The notes below the pieces were generated by a model. It searched no databases, had not been told where the DNA came from, and saw only the letters and a list, made by a program, of their open reading frames with translations. Below, in pieces: positions 8,877 through 17,939 of a stretch of DNA of 64,000 nucleotides; the stretch's first letter is position 1; every line of letters starts with the position of its first letter. A program made the position numbers and the translations under genes. The stretch comes from Prauserella halophila. Lineage in GTDB: Bacteria > Actinomycetota > Actinomycetes > Mycobacteriales > Pseudonocardiaceae. The stretch lies in assembly GCF_024171895.1 (NCBI RefSeq), contig NZ_JAMTCQ010000009.1:1055285-1119284 (forward strand), given 5' to 3'.

Positions 8877-8984
8877 GCCCGGGCCGCAGCTCGGCTGTTC
8901 GCCGTGTTCGAGATCGCCCCGGAGACGGCGTTCGCGTTTCCGCTGGAGGGGACGTTCCTGCCGACCCGGTGGCGCTTCACGTGA
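8877..8984 (+). pseudogene. C-terminal remnant resembling a PPOX/F420-type flavoprotein
   Basis: In the gap after the alcohol dehydrogenase, one frame reads LFAVFEIAPETAFAFPLEG then TFLPTRWRF and stops at 8982-8984. This pattern (E-x-P-x-x-A-F-x-F ... T-RW-x-F) is typical of the C-termini of pyridoxamine 5'-phosphate oxidase-like/F420-dependent proteins. There is no start codon or upstream domain, so it appears to be a decayed 3' end. Confidence 0.4.
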
Positions 8985-9008
8985 CCCGGTGCCCGGCCGC
9001 AGCCGGAC

Positions 9009-10247
9009 TCAGTCGCGCAGGCGGTACTCCTTGAGCAGGCCCTTGCTGATGATCGTCTTCTGGATCTCGCTCGTGCCCTCGCCGATGAGCAGGAACGGCG
9101 CCTCGCGCATGAGGCGTTCGATCTCGTACTCGGTGGAGTAGCCGTAACCGCCGTGGATGCGGAACGCCTCCTGCGTGACCTCGGTGCAGTACTCACTGGC
9201 GATGAGCTTGGCCATGCCCGCTTCGACATCGTTGCGCGTACCGGAATCCTTGAGCCGCGCGGCGTTGACCATCATCTGGTGGGCCGCCTCGACCTTCGTG
9301 GCCATCTCGGCCAGCTTGAACGAGATCGCCTGGTGCTGCGCGATGGGCTTGCCGAACGTTTCGCGCTGCTGGGCGTACTCGATCGCCAGCTCGAACGCGC
9401 GGATCGCGATGCCGCACGCGCGGGCCGAGACGTTGACCCGGCCCACCTCGATGCCGTCCATCATGTACGAGAAGCCCTGGCCGGGAGCGTCGCCGAGCAC
9501 CATGTCGGCGCCGATGCGGAAGCTGTCGAACACGGCCTCGGTCGTGTCGACGCCCTTGTATCCCATCTTGTCGATCTTGCCGGGAATCGTGAGTCCCGGC
9601 AGCACCTCGCCGTAGCCCTCCGGTTTCTCGACGAGGAACGTCGTCAGGTTCCGGTGTGGACTGCCGGCTCCCTCGTCGGTGCGGGCCAGCAGGGCGACGA
9701 GCGTCGACGTGCCGCCGTTGGTGAGCCACATCTTGGTGCCGTCGACGACGTAGTCTCCCTCGCCGGCAACGCCCGCGTCGGCAGGGGTGTCGCCCTCGGC
9801 GGCTACGCGGGTGGCTTTGGTGCTGATCGCGGCGACGTCGGAGCCGAGGTCGGGTTCGGACATCGAGAACGCGCCCCGGACCTCGCCGGTCGCCATCCGG
9901 GGCAGGAAGTGACGCTTCTGCGCCTCGGTGCCGTGCCGGGCGATCATGTGCGCCACGATGAAGTGGGTGTTGATCACGCCGGAGACGCTCATCCAGCCGC
10001 GCGCGATCTCCTCGACCACGAGCGCGTAGGTCAGCAGTGATTCGCCCAGCCCGCCGTACTCCTCGGGGATGGTGATGCCGAACAGCCCCATCTCCTTCAT
10101 GCCTTCGACGATCTCGGCGGGATACGTGTCGCCGTGTTCGAGCTCCTGCGCACGCGGGATGATCTCGTTGTCGACGAATTTCCTGACGGTGGCCAGGATC
10201 TCGGACTGCACGTCGGACAGTCCGGTGGTCTGTGCCAGGCGGGCCAT
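9009..10247 (-). CDS. Acyl-CoA dehydrogenase
   Basis: A 412-residue FAD enzyme that makes the alpha-beta double bond in an acyl-CoA, passing electrons to ETF. Visible: the N-terminal helical domain; the FAD-contacting SMSEPDLGSDVAAI loop; the C-terminal helical domain with QRETFGKPIAQHQAI; RIHGGYGYSTEYEIERLMRE; and the FAD-end motif IGEGTSEIQKTIISKGLL. The ATG at 10247 has a strong AGGAGGAAC site; the frame stays open upstream to 10643, but that part lies inside the thiolase gene. It follows the thiolase on the minus strand (106-bp gap) and probably belongs to its operon. Confidence 0.93.
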   Translation of the reverse strand: MARLAQTTGLSDVQSEILATVRKFVDNEIIPRAQELEHGDTYPAEIVEGMKEMGLFGITIPEEYGGLGESLLTYALVVEEIARGWMSVSGVINTHFIVAHMIARHGTEAQKRHFLPRMATGEVRGAFSMSEPDLGSDVAAISTKATRVAAEGDTPADAGVAGEGDYVVDGTKMWLTNGGTSTLVALLARTDEGAGSPHRNLTTFLVEKPEGYGEVLPGLTIPGKIDKMGYKGVDTTEAVFDSFRIGADMVLGDAPGQGFSYMMDGIEVGRVNVSARACGIAIRAFELAIEYAQQRETFGKPIAQHQAISFKLAEMATKVEAAHQMMVNAARLKDSGTRNDVEAGMAKLIASEYCTEVTQEAFRIHGGYGYSTEYEIERLMREAPFLLIGEGTSEIQKTIISKGLLKEYRLRD

Positions 10248-10353
10248 GACTGTTCCTCCTGAGGCCTGGGGCGGGGTGTGCGGATACACGGGTGGCAGCC
10301 GGGAGGCCGCACGCGACGGTGGGCGGTCGCTCGGCTGCCACCTGCCGCCGTCG

Positions 10354-11583
10354 TCAGCCGGTGACGCGTTCGACGACCGCGGCCAGGCCCTGGCCGCCGC
10401 CGATGCACATCGTTTCCAGGCCGTAGCGGGCCTCGCGCCGGTCCATCTCGCGAGCCAGGGTGGCGAGGATCCGGGTACCGGTCGCGCCGACGGGGTGGCC
10501 GAGGGAGATACCGGAGCCGTGGACGTTGAGGCGGTCGAAATCGCCGGCACCGAAGTTCCATTCGCGGGTGCAGGCGAGCACCTGAGCGGCGAAGGCCTCG
10601 TTGAGCTCGACGAGGTCCATGTCGGACATCGCGAGCCCGGCACGGTCCAGCGCCTGCCGCGAGGCCGACACCGGCCCGATGCCCATCGTTTCCGGTGGCA
10701 CTCCGGCGAGCGCCCACGACACGATCCGCACCAACGGGCGCAGACCCAGTTCGGCGGCCTTGTCGGGGTGCGTCACGACGCACATCGCGGCCGCGTCGTT
10801 CTGCCCGCTGGCGTTGCCTGCCGTGACGGTCGCGTCCGGATCCTGCTTACCGAGCACGGGTTTCAGCCCGCCCAGTGTGTCGGCGGAAGCGTCGGCACGT
10901 GGGTGCTCATCGGTGTCCACAACGGACTCGCCCTTGCGGGTGCGGACGGTCACCGGAACGATCTCCTCGGCGAACACGCCGGATTGCTGCGCCGCCACGG
11001 CCCGTTGATGCGAGGTCAGGGCCAGCCGGTCCTGCTCCTCGCGTGGGATCGAGTACTCGCGGCGCAGGTTCTCGGCGGTCTCCAGCATGCCGCCCGGCAC
11101 CGGGTGGTTCCGGCCGCCCGCCGTGATGCGGCCCCGCGCGAGCCCGTCCTCCAGCATCACGCCGGACCCCTTGGTGCCCCAGCGCATCTCGGTGGAGTAG
11201 AACGCCACGTTGCTCATGCTCTCGGCGCCGCCCGCCACGACGACGTCGCTCGCGCCGCTCTGCACCTGCATTGCGGCCTGCAGCACCGACTGCAGGCCGG
11301 AACCGCACCGGCGGTCGACCTGCATACCGCCGGTGGTGATCGGCAGTCCGGAGTTCAGCGCGACCAGCCTGCCGATCGCGGGTGCCTCGCTGTTCGGATA
11401 GCAGTGGCCGAGCACGACGTCGTCGATCGCCTCGGGGGAGATGCCACTGCGTTCCAGCAGGCCGCGCAGGGCGGTTTCGCCGAGGTCGGCGGCGCCGAGC
11501 GGACGCAGGACGCCGCCGAACCGGCCGATCGGGGTGCGGACCGGCTCGCAGACCACGGCCTCACGGGGCATTCCGGTGCTCAT
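10354..11583 (-). CDS. Thiolase (acetyl-CoA C-acyltransferase)
   Basis: A 409-residue thiolase of the FadA/FadI type that cleaves 3-ketoacyl-CoA. The catalytic acyl-carrying Cys93 sits in RRCGSGLQS. The C-terminal half shows NVHGSGISLGHPVGATG (catalytic His) and the second-cysteine loop CIGGGQG. The ATG at 11583 shares its A with the TGA of the upstream SDR, which implies translational coupling. With the SDR (3-hydroxyacyl-CoA dehydrogenase or ketoreductase), acyl-CoA dehydrogenase and CoA-transferase it forms a compact beta-oxidation-like operon. Confidence 0.94.
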   Translation of the reverse strand: MSTGMPREAVVCEPVRTPIGRFGGVLRPLGAADLGETALRGLLERSGISPEAIDDVVLGHCYPNSEAPAIGRLVALNSGLPITTGGMQVDRRCGSGLQSVLQAAMQVQSGASDVVVAGGAESMSNVAFYSTEMRWGTKGSGVMLEDGLARGRITAGGRNHPVPGGMLETAENLRREYSIPREEQDRLALTSHQRAVAAQQSGVFAEEIVPVTVRTRKGESVVDTDEHPRADASADTLGGLKPVLGKQDPDATVTAGNASGQNDAAAMCVVTHPDKAAELGLRPLVRIVSWALAGVPPETMGIGPVSASRQALDRAGLAMSDMDLVELNEAFAAQVLACTREWNFGAGDFDRLNVHGSGISLGHPVGATGTRILATLAREMDRREARYGLETMCIGGGQGLAAVVERVTG

Positions 11584-12323
11584 CACATGTACCTCCCGCC
11601 GGTGACCTCGAGGACGGTCCCGGTCATGTAGGACGACAGGTCGGAGGCGAGGAACAGTGCCACACTCGCCACTTCGGACACCTCGCCCGGCCGGTGCATC
11701 GGGATCTCGGCCATCTTCTGATCCCACACGTGCTCGGGCATGGCCTCGGTCATCGCGGAGCGGATCAGTCCCGGCTGGATCGCGTTGACGCGCACGCCGT
11801 GGTGGGCCATCTCCTTGGCCGCAGCCTTACTCATGCCGACGATGCCCGCCTTGGCCGCCGAGTAGTTGGTCTGGCCTGCCATACCGACCTTGCCGGACAG
11901 CGACGAGATGTTGACGATCGCTCCGCGTTGCTGCGCGCGCATGATCGTGGACGCCTTCCGCATACCGTTCCACGTGCCCTTCAGGTGGACGTCGATGACC
12001 TGGTCGAACTGTTCCTCGGTCATCGTCCGCATCGTCGCGTCGCGGGTGATGCCCGCGTTGTTGACCAGGACGTCGAGCGCGCCGAAGTGGTCGGTGGCGG
12101 CGGCGAGGAGCGCATCCGTGTCCGTCGGCGAGGTGACGTCGCAGCGCACGGCCGTCGCGACGGCGGAGCCGCCGAGCGCGTCCGCGGCGGTCGCGGCCGC
12201 GGCCTCGTCGACGTCACCGACGACCACCCGCGCCCCCTCGGAGACGAATCGTTCGGCGATGGCGAAGCCGATTCCCTGTGCGGCGCCGGTGAGTACGGCG
12301 ACCTTGCCGTCGAGTAGACCCAT
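11583..12323 (-). CDS. Short-chain dehydrogenase/reductase, FabG/3-hydroxyacyl-CoA dehydrogenase-like
   Basis: A 246-residue classical SDR: NAD(P) motif TGAAQGIG at 12-19, NNAG at 88-91, catalytic Ser near 140 and YSAAK with Tyr154 and Lys158. The C-terminus ends in GGRYM, common in FabG-type enzymes. AAAGGACAC precedes the ATG. It sits between a CoA-transferase and a thiolase that it overlaps by one base, so it most likely oxidises a 3-hydroxyacyl-CoA in this pathway. Confidence 0.92.
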   Translation of the reverse strand: MGLLDGKVAVLTGAAQGIGFAIAERFVSEGARVVVGDVDEAAAATAADALGGSAVATAVRCDVTSPTDTDALLAAATDHFGALDVLVNNAGITRDATMRTMTEEQFDQVIDVHLKGTWNGMRKASTIMRAQQRGAIVNISSLSGKVGMAGQTNYSAAKAGIVGMSKAAAKEMAHHGVRVNAIQPGLIRSAMTEAMPEHVWDQKMAEIPMHRPGEVSEVASVALFLASDLSSYMTGTVLEVTGGRYM

Positions 12324-12387
12324 GTCGTTGCGGTGTCCTTTCGGTGTGGGTGTCGGGTGGTGCTGGGTGTCGGGTGCTGCCGGGCGT

Positions 12388-13611
12388 TCAGGCGGGGCCT
12401 GCGACGAGACCGGCGTCGTGCAGCCTGCCGATCTCGGCCTGGCTGAGACCGAGGCGCTGGCTCAATACCGCGTCGGTGTCGGCCCCGAGCGCCGGTGCGG
12501 GGCGCGGAGGGGAGGCCTCGCCCGCGGTGCGGATGGGGCCGGCCGCGGTGGCCATCGTCCCGATACCGGGCTGGTCGATCTCCCGGACGACGGACGTGGC
12601 GTCGTCGAGCGCCGACTGCGCGGCCTCGGCCATGTCGCGGTAAGGGCCCCACAGCACGCGGGACTCGTCGAGCAGGCGGGCGACCTCGTCGTACGGGCGG
12701 GCGGCGAACCACGGCCGCAGGATCGCCTCGATCGTCTCGCGGAACCGGTAGCGGTCGGACTCGTCGGACAGGTCGGCGCCGAGGGCGGGTTCGAGCGCGG
12801 CGAACACCTCGGCGGTCCCGGTGGCTGTGCAGAGCCCGGCCCACTGTCCGGCGGTGAGTGCGACGACGATGACCCGGCGGCCGTCGGCGGTGGGGAAGTC
12901 GACGCCGAAGCTGCCGTAGGTGTGGTTGCCGATGCGCTCCCGCGCGCGGCCGGTCCGGTGCGCCTCGGCGATCCAGCCCAGGTCTCCGATCGCCGACAGT
13001 GCCACATCCGACAGGGCGATCGTCGACGACGAGCCTTCGCCACGTCGGTTGCGGCGGTGCAGCGCCGCGAGGATCGCGGTCACGGCGTGCTGGCCGCACA
13101 GGAAATCCCAGGCAGGCAGGGCGTGGTTGACCGGCCTGTCGTGGTCGGCCGGTCCGGTGACGGCCGGAACACCGACGGCGGCGTTGACGGTGTAGTCGAC
13201 ACCGGGTTTGCCGCCTGCCACTCCTTCGACGTGCACGTGGATCGTGTCGGCCCGGCGCGCGGCCAGTTCCCCGGAGGTCAGCCGGGCGCGGCCCGCGACG
13301 TTGTCGAGGTAGATGCCGGCATCCTGGCCGGATTCGGTGGCGAGGGCGAGGAGGAGCTCGCGGCCCTCGGGATTGCGGAAGTCGAGAGCGAGGGAACGTT
13401 TGCCCTTGTTGAGGTTCGCCCAGTACAGGCTCGTGCCGTGAGCGTCGACGGGCCAGCGGCGGAAGTCGCCCCCACCTCCGGGAGGGTCGACCCGCAGCAC
13501 GTCGGCGCCGAGCCGGGACAGTGCCATGCCCCCGGACGGGCCCGCCACGAAGCTGGCGCATTCGACCACGCGGAGGCCGTCGAGCGGGGCGGAAGCCGAA
13601 TCGGACGTCAT
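12388..13611 (-). CDS. Family III CoA-transferase (CaiB/BaiF)
   Basis: A 407-residue formyl-CoA transferase-like enzyme that activates a carboxylic acid by moving CoA from another thioester. The fold signatures [30 protein letters not shown] and [10 protein letters not shown] are present, and Asp169 (PAWDFL) matches the catalytic aspartate that forms the anhydride intermediate. It is the first gene of the minus-strand set with SDR, thiolase and acyl-CoA dehydrogenase, and starts 153 bp from the divergent GntR gene, which probably controls it. The substrate is not clear from sequence. Confidence 0.92.
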   Translation of the reverse strand: MTSDSASAPLDGLRVVECASFVAGPSGGMALSRLGADVLRVDPPGGGGDFRRWPVDAHGTSLYWANLNKGKRSLALDFRNPEGRELLLALATESGQDAGIYLDNVAGRARLTSGELAARRADTIHVHVEGVAGGKPGVDYTVNAAVGVPAVTGPADHDRPVNHALPAWDFLCGQHAVTAILAALHRRNRRGEGSSSTIALSDVALSAIGDLGWIAEAHRTGRARERIGNHTYGSFGVDFPTADGRRVIVVALTAGQWAGLCTATGTAEVFAALEPALGADLSDESDRYRFRETIEAILRPWFAARPYDEVARLLDESRVLWGPYRDMAEAAQSALDDATSVVREIDQPGIGTMATAAGPIRTAGEASPPRPAPALGADTDAVLSQRLGLSQAEIGRLHDAGLVAGPA

Positions 13612-13687
13612 GCCGGTGGTCCGGTGTCGCCCGTCGGGCGTGGGTGCGGGGCTGGCATGTGCTCGACCTCCAACGGTGCAGGCAGGA

Positions 13688-13722
13688 GCCTTTCTATTTT
13701 TTATAACCTAAATATATGATTT
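13688..13722. promoter_or_regulatory. AT-rich divergent promoter between CoA-transferase and GntR genes
   Basis: About 33 bp with only a handful of G/C bases (core TATTTTTTATAACC then TAAATATATG) stand out sharply in this GC-rich sequence. Such an island between divergent genes is a likely promoter and operator region, and FCD-type GntR operators are often AT-rich. No clean palindrome could be assigned by eye. Confidence 0.5.
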
Positions 13723-13764
13723 CCGGAAGGGTGGCAGGCTCGACGGCTGCGAGTGAGGTGGGTC

Positions 13765-14436
13765 ATGGCGGACACGACGGCGCGCACCAGGGGAAAGCGC
13801 TCCCTGCCCGACCAGGTCGCCGCGCACGTGCGCGAGCTCGTCATGTCGGGGCAGCTGCGGTTTCCGGAGTTCGTGCGCCTCGACCAGGTCGCCGGTGACC
13901 TCGGGGTCAGCGTGACGCCGGTCCGGGAGGGACTGCTGGCGCTGTGCGCCGAGGGGCTGTTGCAGCTCGAGCGGCGGCGCGGGTTCATGGTCGCCCCGCT
14001 GTCCGGGGACGACGTGCGCGACCTGTTCTGGGTGCAGGCCCAACTGGAGGGTGAGCTCGCCGCACGCGCCACCCCGCGGCTGTCCGACGACGACCTCGCC
14101 CGCCTCGAGGAGCTGCAGCGCGGCCTCGCCGACGCGCTCGCCGAGGACAGGGTCACGGAGATCGAGGAGCTCAACCATCGATTCCACCACCTGCTCGCGA
14201 TGGCGGGCCGGTCGCCGAAACTGACGTGGTTTCTCGGGCAGGCCGTCAAGCACACGCCGTCGCGCTACTACGAGATGATCGACGGCTGGGTGCAGGCCTC
14301 CGTCGACGATCACTATCCGATTCTGGAGGCGCTGCACGCGCGCGATGCGGAGGCGGTCCGGACCGCGATGCAGGAGCACGTCCGGCATGCGGGCGAGCTG
14401 CTGGGCAGGCACCTCGACCGACTGGACGGCGAGTGA
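13765..14436 (+). CDS. GntR-family regulator with FCD domain
   Basis: A 223-residue FadR-subfamily repressor. The N-terminal winged helix-turn-helix (LPDQVAAHVRELVMSGQL, VTPVREGLLALCAEGLL) is followed by a helical FCD ligand-binding domain with the histidines expected for metal or carboxylate binding (NHRFHHLL, EHVRHAGE). It is divergent from the CoA-transferase/SDR/thiolase/acyl-CoA dehydrogenase operon, so it probably represses that operon and responds to a pathway acyl-CoA or acid (inference). ATG 13765 is used; a GTG at 13753 is also in frame. Confidence 0.88.
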   Translation: MADTTARTRGKRSLPDQVAAHVRELVMSGQLRFPEFVRLDQVAGDLGVSVTPVREGLLALCAEGLLQLERRRGFMVAPLSGDDVRDLFWVQAQLEGELAARATPRLSDDDLARLEELQRGLADALAEDRVTEIEELNHRFHHLLAMAGRSPKLTWFLGQAVKHTPSRYYEMIDGWVQASVDDHYPILEALHARDAEAVRTAMQEHVRHAGELLGRHLDRLDGE

Positions 14437-14537
14437 AATCGCCGTGCCGGGCAGGCCCGCGGTCCGGTGCGGAGTCGTCCCTGTGTGTGACGGTCGGCGT
14501 CGTGTGAAACGGCTGTGATGTCCGTACTCTGCCGCGT

Positions 14538-14741
14538 ATGAGGATCAGGAAGACGGTCGCGGCATTGGCCGCGGTGAGTGCGCTCGGTGGAGTGGCCGCC
14601 TGTGACGAGCCGGTCGAGGACGACGGCAACCAGCAGGAGGAGGACGGCGGCGGCCAGTACGGCGACGGCGAGGGCGGCGACGACGACGGCGAGGACGGCG
14701 AGGACGGCGACGACGGCGAGGGCGAGGACGGCGAGGACTGA
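14538..14741 (+). CDS. Small acidic lipoprotein with Asp/Glu/Gly repeat tail
   Basis: A 67-residue secreted protein. RIRK at the N-terminus, a hydrophobic stretch and the lipobox GVAAC with Cys22 form a lipoprotein signal. The remaining 45 residues are almost only Asp, Glu, Gly, Gln and Asn; 24 of them are acidic, in runs such as GEDGEDGDDGEGEDG. No ribosome binding site is visible before the ATG, so it may be leaderless. Acidic tails of this kind could bind cations at the cell surface, but no function is known to me. Similar short frames can arise from GC-rich repeats; the clean lipobox argues that it is real. Confidence 0.65.
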   Translation: MRIRKTVAALAAVSALGGVAACDEPVEDDGNQQEEDGGGQYGDGEGGDDDGEDGEDGDDGEGEDGED

Positions 14742-14821
14742 CCGTCCGCCGCAGGCGGGAATGGACACCGACTCCCTGTCGCACGCTCGCCGGATGACGG
14801 GTGTGGGCACCGGCGCCGCGG

Positions 14822-15757
14822 TCAGCTGCGAGGCCGAGCCGAGGGCCCGCGGCGGGCGCGTCCCGCTCGCGCGGCCAGGGCGAGCAGATCGGCCGAGGCA
14901 CCGGACGGAGTCGCCTCGGGGTGCCACACGGCACGGAGGGTGCGCTGCAGCTCGACACCGGTCGTCGCGACCTCACGCAGCGATCCGGCCGCCAGCTCGG
15001 GCGCGAGCACCAGCTCACTGAGCAGCGCGGGACCGGTTCCGGTCGCCACCGAACTGCGTACCGCGGCCGTCGATCCCAGCTCCAGCAGCGGCTCCGCGGG
15101 GGTGAGCCCCGCGGTCAGGAGTGCCTGTTCAGCGGTGTCACGGGTGCCGGAGCCGATCTCCCTGGTGATCAACGGGGTGGCAGCGAGCTCGGCGGCACCG
15201 ATCGGAGTCCGCCGCCGTGCCCAGGGGTGCCCCGGGGCGACCACGAGGACGAGCCGGTCCCGTGCGACGGTCTGTGAACGCAATTCGCGCAATCGCCGGG
15301 GCGATTCGATGAACCCGAGGTCGATCTCGCCGTGCCGGGCCAGCTCGCACACCCGAGTGGAGTTGAGCACCTGCAGCCCCACGTGCAGATCGGGCAGCTG
15401 CCGCCGCAGGTCGCCGATCCACGTCGGCAGCAGGTGTTCGGCAACCGTCAGACTCGCCGCCAGGGACAGTTGCGCCGAGCGCTCGCGGCGCAGCGCACGG
15501 GCGCCCTCGACGAGGCGGTTGACATCCTCGATCACGCGATCGGCCCAGCTGCACACGAGGCGCCCGTCCGCGGTGAGTGCCGATCCGGTGTGTGACCGGT
15601 CCAGCAGCCGCAGGCCGAGCCTGCGCTCGAGCGCGGAGATGCGTTTGCTCGCCGCGGGCTGGGTGGTCCCCGTCCGTTCGGCCGCGGTCGTGAGGCTGCC
15701 GTGCTCGCCGACCAGTACCAGCAGGCGCAACGACTCGACGTCGGGCAGGGTGGACAT
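14822..15757 (-). CDS. LysR-family transcriptional regulator
   Basis: A 311-residue LysR protein: an N-terminal helix-turn-helix (GSLTTAAERTGTTQPAASKR), a linker helix and a periplasmic-binding-like effector domain (LSLAASLTVAEHLLPTWI, DLGFIE, DRLVLVVAPGHPWA). It is divergent, across 70 bp, from a YeiH-type membrane protein. The LysR/YeiH pairing is common in bacteria (for example YeiE/YeiH in E. coli), so it likely activates that gene. The effector is unknown; CysB-like sulfur compounds are a guess from the transporter family name only. Confidence 0.9.
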   Translation of the reverse strand: MSTLPDVESLRLLVLVGEHGSLTTAAERTGTTQPAASKRISALERRLGLRLLDRSHTGSALTADGRLVCSWADRVIEDVNRLVEGARALRRERSAQLSLAASLTVAEHLLPTWIGDLRRQLPDLHVGLQVLNSTRVCELARHGEIDLGFIESPRRLRELRSQTVARDRLVLVVAPGHPWARRRTPIGAAELAATPLITREIGSGTRDTAEQALLTAGLTPAEPLLELGSTAAVRSSVATGTGPALLSELVLAPELAAGSLREVATTGVELQRTLRAVWHPEATPSGASADLLALAARAGRARRGPSARPRS

Positions 15758-15827
15758 GCCTCCAGGTTATGACGTGCGAACGAGTTGACGGTACCGCCAC
15801 CGGAGGGCGCGGCCCGACGATCGAGGT

Positions 15828-16841
15828 GTGATCAAGCACCACGCCTCCCTCGCGGGCCCGTCCCGGAAGACGGAGCTGTTGCCCGGCGTCGCCGCGGCCG
15901 CGGTGGGTACGGCGGCAGCCTTCGCCGTGTCGCTGCTGTGGTCCGCGCTCGGAGCGCTGACGGTTGCGGTGGTGCTCGGTGTCGCGACGGGCAGGTGGAT
16001 CCCCGGACGGTGCCGAGCGGGATTGTCGTGGGTGACCGCACGGTGCCTGCGTCTCGGTGTCGTGCTGCTGGGCCTGCAGCTCGGTGTCGGTGACGTCCTG
16101 GCTCTCGGCCCGGGCGTCGTGGCCGCCGTCGTGGTGACCGTCGTGGCAGCCTTCTTCGGAACACTGGGTCTCGGCCGCCTGCTCGGTGTCTCCCCTGGAC
16201 TTCGGCTCCTGGTCGCGACCGGGTTCTCGATCTGCGGAGCCTCCGCGATCGCGGCGATGGACAGCGTCACCGACAACGACAGGGAGGACGTGGCCACCGG
16301 CGTGGCTCTCGTGACGCTCTACGGCAGCGGAGCCATCGCCGTGGTTCCGCTGCTGGGCGGGTGGCTCGGCATGGAACCGGAGCAACTCGGAGCGTGGGCA
16401 GGCGTGTCGGTCCACGAGGTGGCGCAGGTGGTGGCGGCGGCATCGCCGGCGGGCGCCGCCGCAGTGGCCGTGGCCGTGGTCGTGAAGCTCAGCCGCGTTG
16501 TCCTGCTCGCGCCGATGGTCGCGGGCGTCGGCATGGTGAACAGGCACCGCACGGCCGGGACCGGCGCCGGAGCACGTCCTCCGCTGCTCCCGCTGTTCGT
16601 GGTGGGTTTCCTGGCGATGATGGCGGTGCGGAGCACCGGTGTCGTGCCGCCCGCGGTGCTCTCGGTGGCGGAGGTGACCTCGACGTTGCTGTTCGCCGCC
16701 GCACTGTTCGGCCTCGGAACCGGCGTCGATCCGGGAGCGCTGGTGCGGACGGGGCGACGAGGCGTGATCCTGGGTGCGCTGTCGACACTCCTCGTCGCCG
16801 CAGGCGGGTGTGCGGCATTGGCGGTGGCGGGTGCGGTCTGA
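15828..16841 (+). CDS. YeiH-type (UPF0324) putative sulfate exporter family membrane protein
   Basis: A 337-residue polytopic protein with about ten hydrophobic segments. Family signatures: RLGVVLLGLQLG, the helix-breaking FSICGASAIAAMDS and GVSVHEVAQVVAAAS. The family is annotated as putative sulfate exporters, but transport has rarely been shown. It starts at a GTG at 15828 (no strong ribosome binding site; the start follows the divergent promoter closely). The divergent LysR gene is the probable regulator. Confidence 0.88.
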   Translation: MIKHHASLAGPSRKTELLPGVAAAAVGTAAAFAVSLLWSALGALTVAVVLGVATGRWIPGRCRAGLSWVTARCLRLGVVLLGLQLGVGDVLALGPGVVAAVVVTVVAAFFGTLGLGRLLGVSPGLRLLVATGFSICGASAIAAMDSVTDNDREDVATGVALVTLYGSGAIAVVPLLGGWLGMEPEQLGAWAGVSVHEVAQVVAAASPAGAAAVAVAVVVKLSRVVLLAPMVAGVGMVNRHRTAGTGAGARPPLLPLFVVGFLAMMAVRSTGVVPPAVLSVAEVTSTLLFAAALFGLGTGVDPGALVRTGRRGVILGALSTLLVAAGGCAALAVAGAV

Positions 16842-16859
16842 CGTGCCGGTCGCGTGCTG

Positions 16860-17939
16860 TCACCGCAGTGGGACGAGTGCTGCGTTCTGGGGCATCGTCC
16901 GGGCGCCGAACGTGTGCTTGAGATCGGTCATCTTCTTGCCGAGCACGACGCCCTTCTTGCCTGACGCGAGTGCGTACCGCACCGACTGGGTGTACATGTC
17001 GAAGTACACGTTCCGCCTGCCACCGCGATGGAGCGGCAACATCGACCACGATCGCATCACCGGCCACTGTGGATGGTCGAGGATCAGCGCGAGCGCCCGC
17101 AGCGCACCGGAGGCCGGGTCGACATAGCGCACGCCGTGCACGTCCGGCCGGCCCAGCAGGTTCTCGAGGTAGCGGGTGAACATCGGCAGGGGCACGATCG
17201 GCACGTCGTGATGCTTCTCGGCGTTGTGACGCAGCAGCGCCGCGACCTCGCCGGGGTCGGCGTCGGCCATCGGGCCGATCCTCACCTCGAGGCGGGGGTC
17301 GTCCTCGATGGCCGTTGCGATCTGGTTGAGGCTCCGTTTGCGGCTCTTGCGCAGCCCGGACATCCAGTGCTGCACGGACTCGAACGGTGCGGTGTCGAGC
17401 ACGTTGACCGGTTCGGTGGGCCGCACGACGCGCAGCCGTGTGTTCATGGCTGCCGCGTCGGTGTCGCCGAGCTGCCGCGCCAGCAGCAGGCGCGCCCCGC
17501 TGCCCAGGGCGTCGCGCATGGCCGGTGCGTAGTCGGTGAGCAGCCGCTGGACCGTGCCGTCGGCGAACCACCAGCCCGGTGCGGATGCGTTGTTCGGCGC
17601 CCGGACGTCGAGTCCGCCGAACCGGCCACCGCGCATCGTGTGCGCGAAGCGGTGACGCCGGGTGGGAGGCCCGACCCATGCGGCCCACACCACACCGCAC
17701 GGACCGTCGTCGCCATGGAACACCGTGACGTACTGAGGTGTTCTGGCCGCCCATGCCTGGGCGGTGAGGACGTCCCAGCTCCAGTCGGCGTGCAGTCCCG
17801 CAGTGATACGGAGCCCTGGCCAGTAGCCGGGTTCGGGGTCGAACCGCGGGTCCAGTACCTCGTAGTCGGTGATCGGTCTCGACCCCGCCCGCGTGGGAGC
17901 CGTAGCGCGGGCGCCGCCTCCCGTCGCCGCCCGGATCAT
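16860..17939 (-). CDS. GNAT/FemAB-fold acyltransferase-like protein, fourth of four tandem paralogues
   Basis: A 359-residue soluble protein, last in an operon of four related genes. It shares the N-terminal signature VLDPRFDPEPGYW, a central basic motif (GLRKSRKRSLNQIATAI), LGRPDVHGVRYVDPASG and a C-terminal segment GKKMTDLKHTFGARTMPQN ending in LVP. The layout (LxKSRRxxLRR then G..K.DxK..LG) recalls GNAT-type BioF2-like acyltransferases or FemAB-like aminoacyl transferases. The ATG at 17939 overlaps the TGA of the previous gene (ATGA). It is the most diverged copy: LVPLR replaces the VAPRP ending of its siblings. Substrate unknown. Confidence 0.75.
   Translation of the reverse strand: MIRAATGGGARATAPTRAGSRPITDYEVLDPRFDPEPGYWPGLRITAGLHADWSWDVLTAQAWAARTPQYVTVFHGDDGPCGVVWAAWVGPPTRRHRFAHTMRGGRFGGLDVRAPNNASAPGWWFADGTVQRLLTDYAPAMRDALGSGARLLLARQLGDTDAAAMNTRLRVVRPTEPVNVLDTAPFESVQHWMSGLRKSRKRSLNQIATAIEDDPRLEVRIGPMADADPGEVAALLRHNAEKHHDVPIVPLPMFTRYLENLLGRPDVHGVRYVDPASGALRALALILDHPQWPVMRSWSMLPLHRGGRRNVYFDMYTQSVRYALASGKKGVVLGKKMTDLKHTFGARTMPQNAALVPLR

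Noticed and set aside
10069-13719. Long plus-strand frames opposite the thiolase, SDR and CoA-transferase genes
   Set aside because: Antisense shadows; the minus-strand frames carry catalytic motifs, ribosome binding sites and overlaps.
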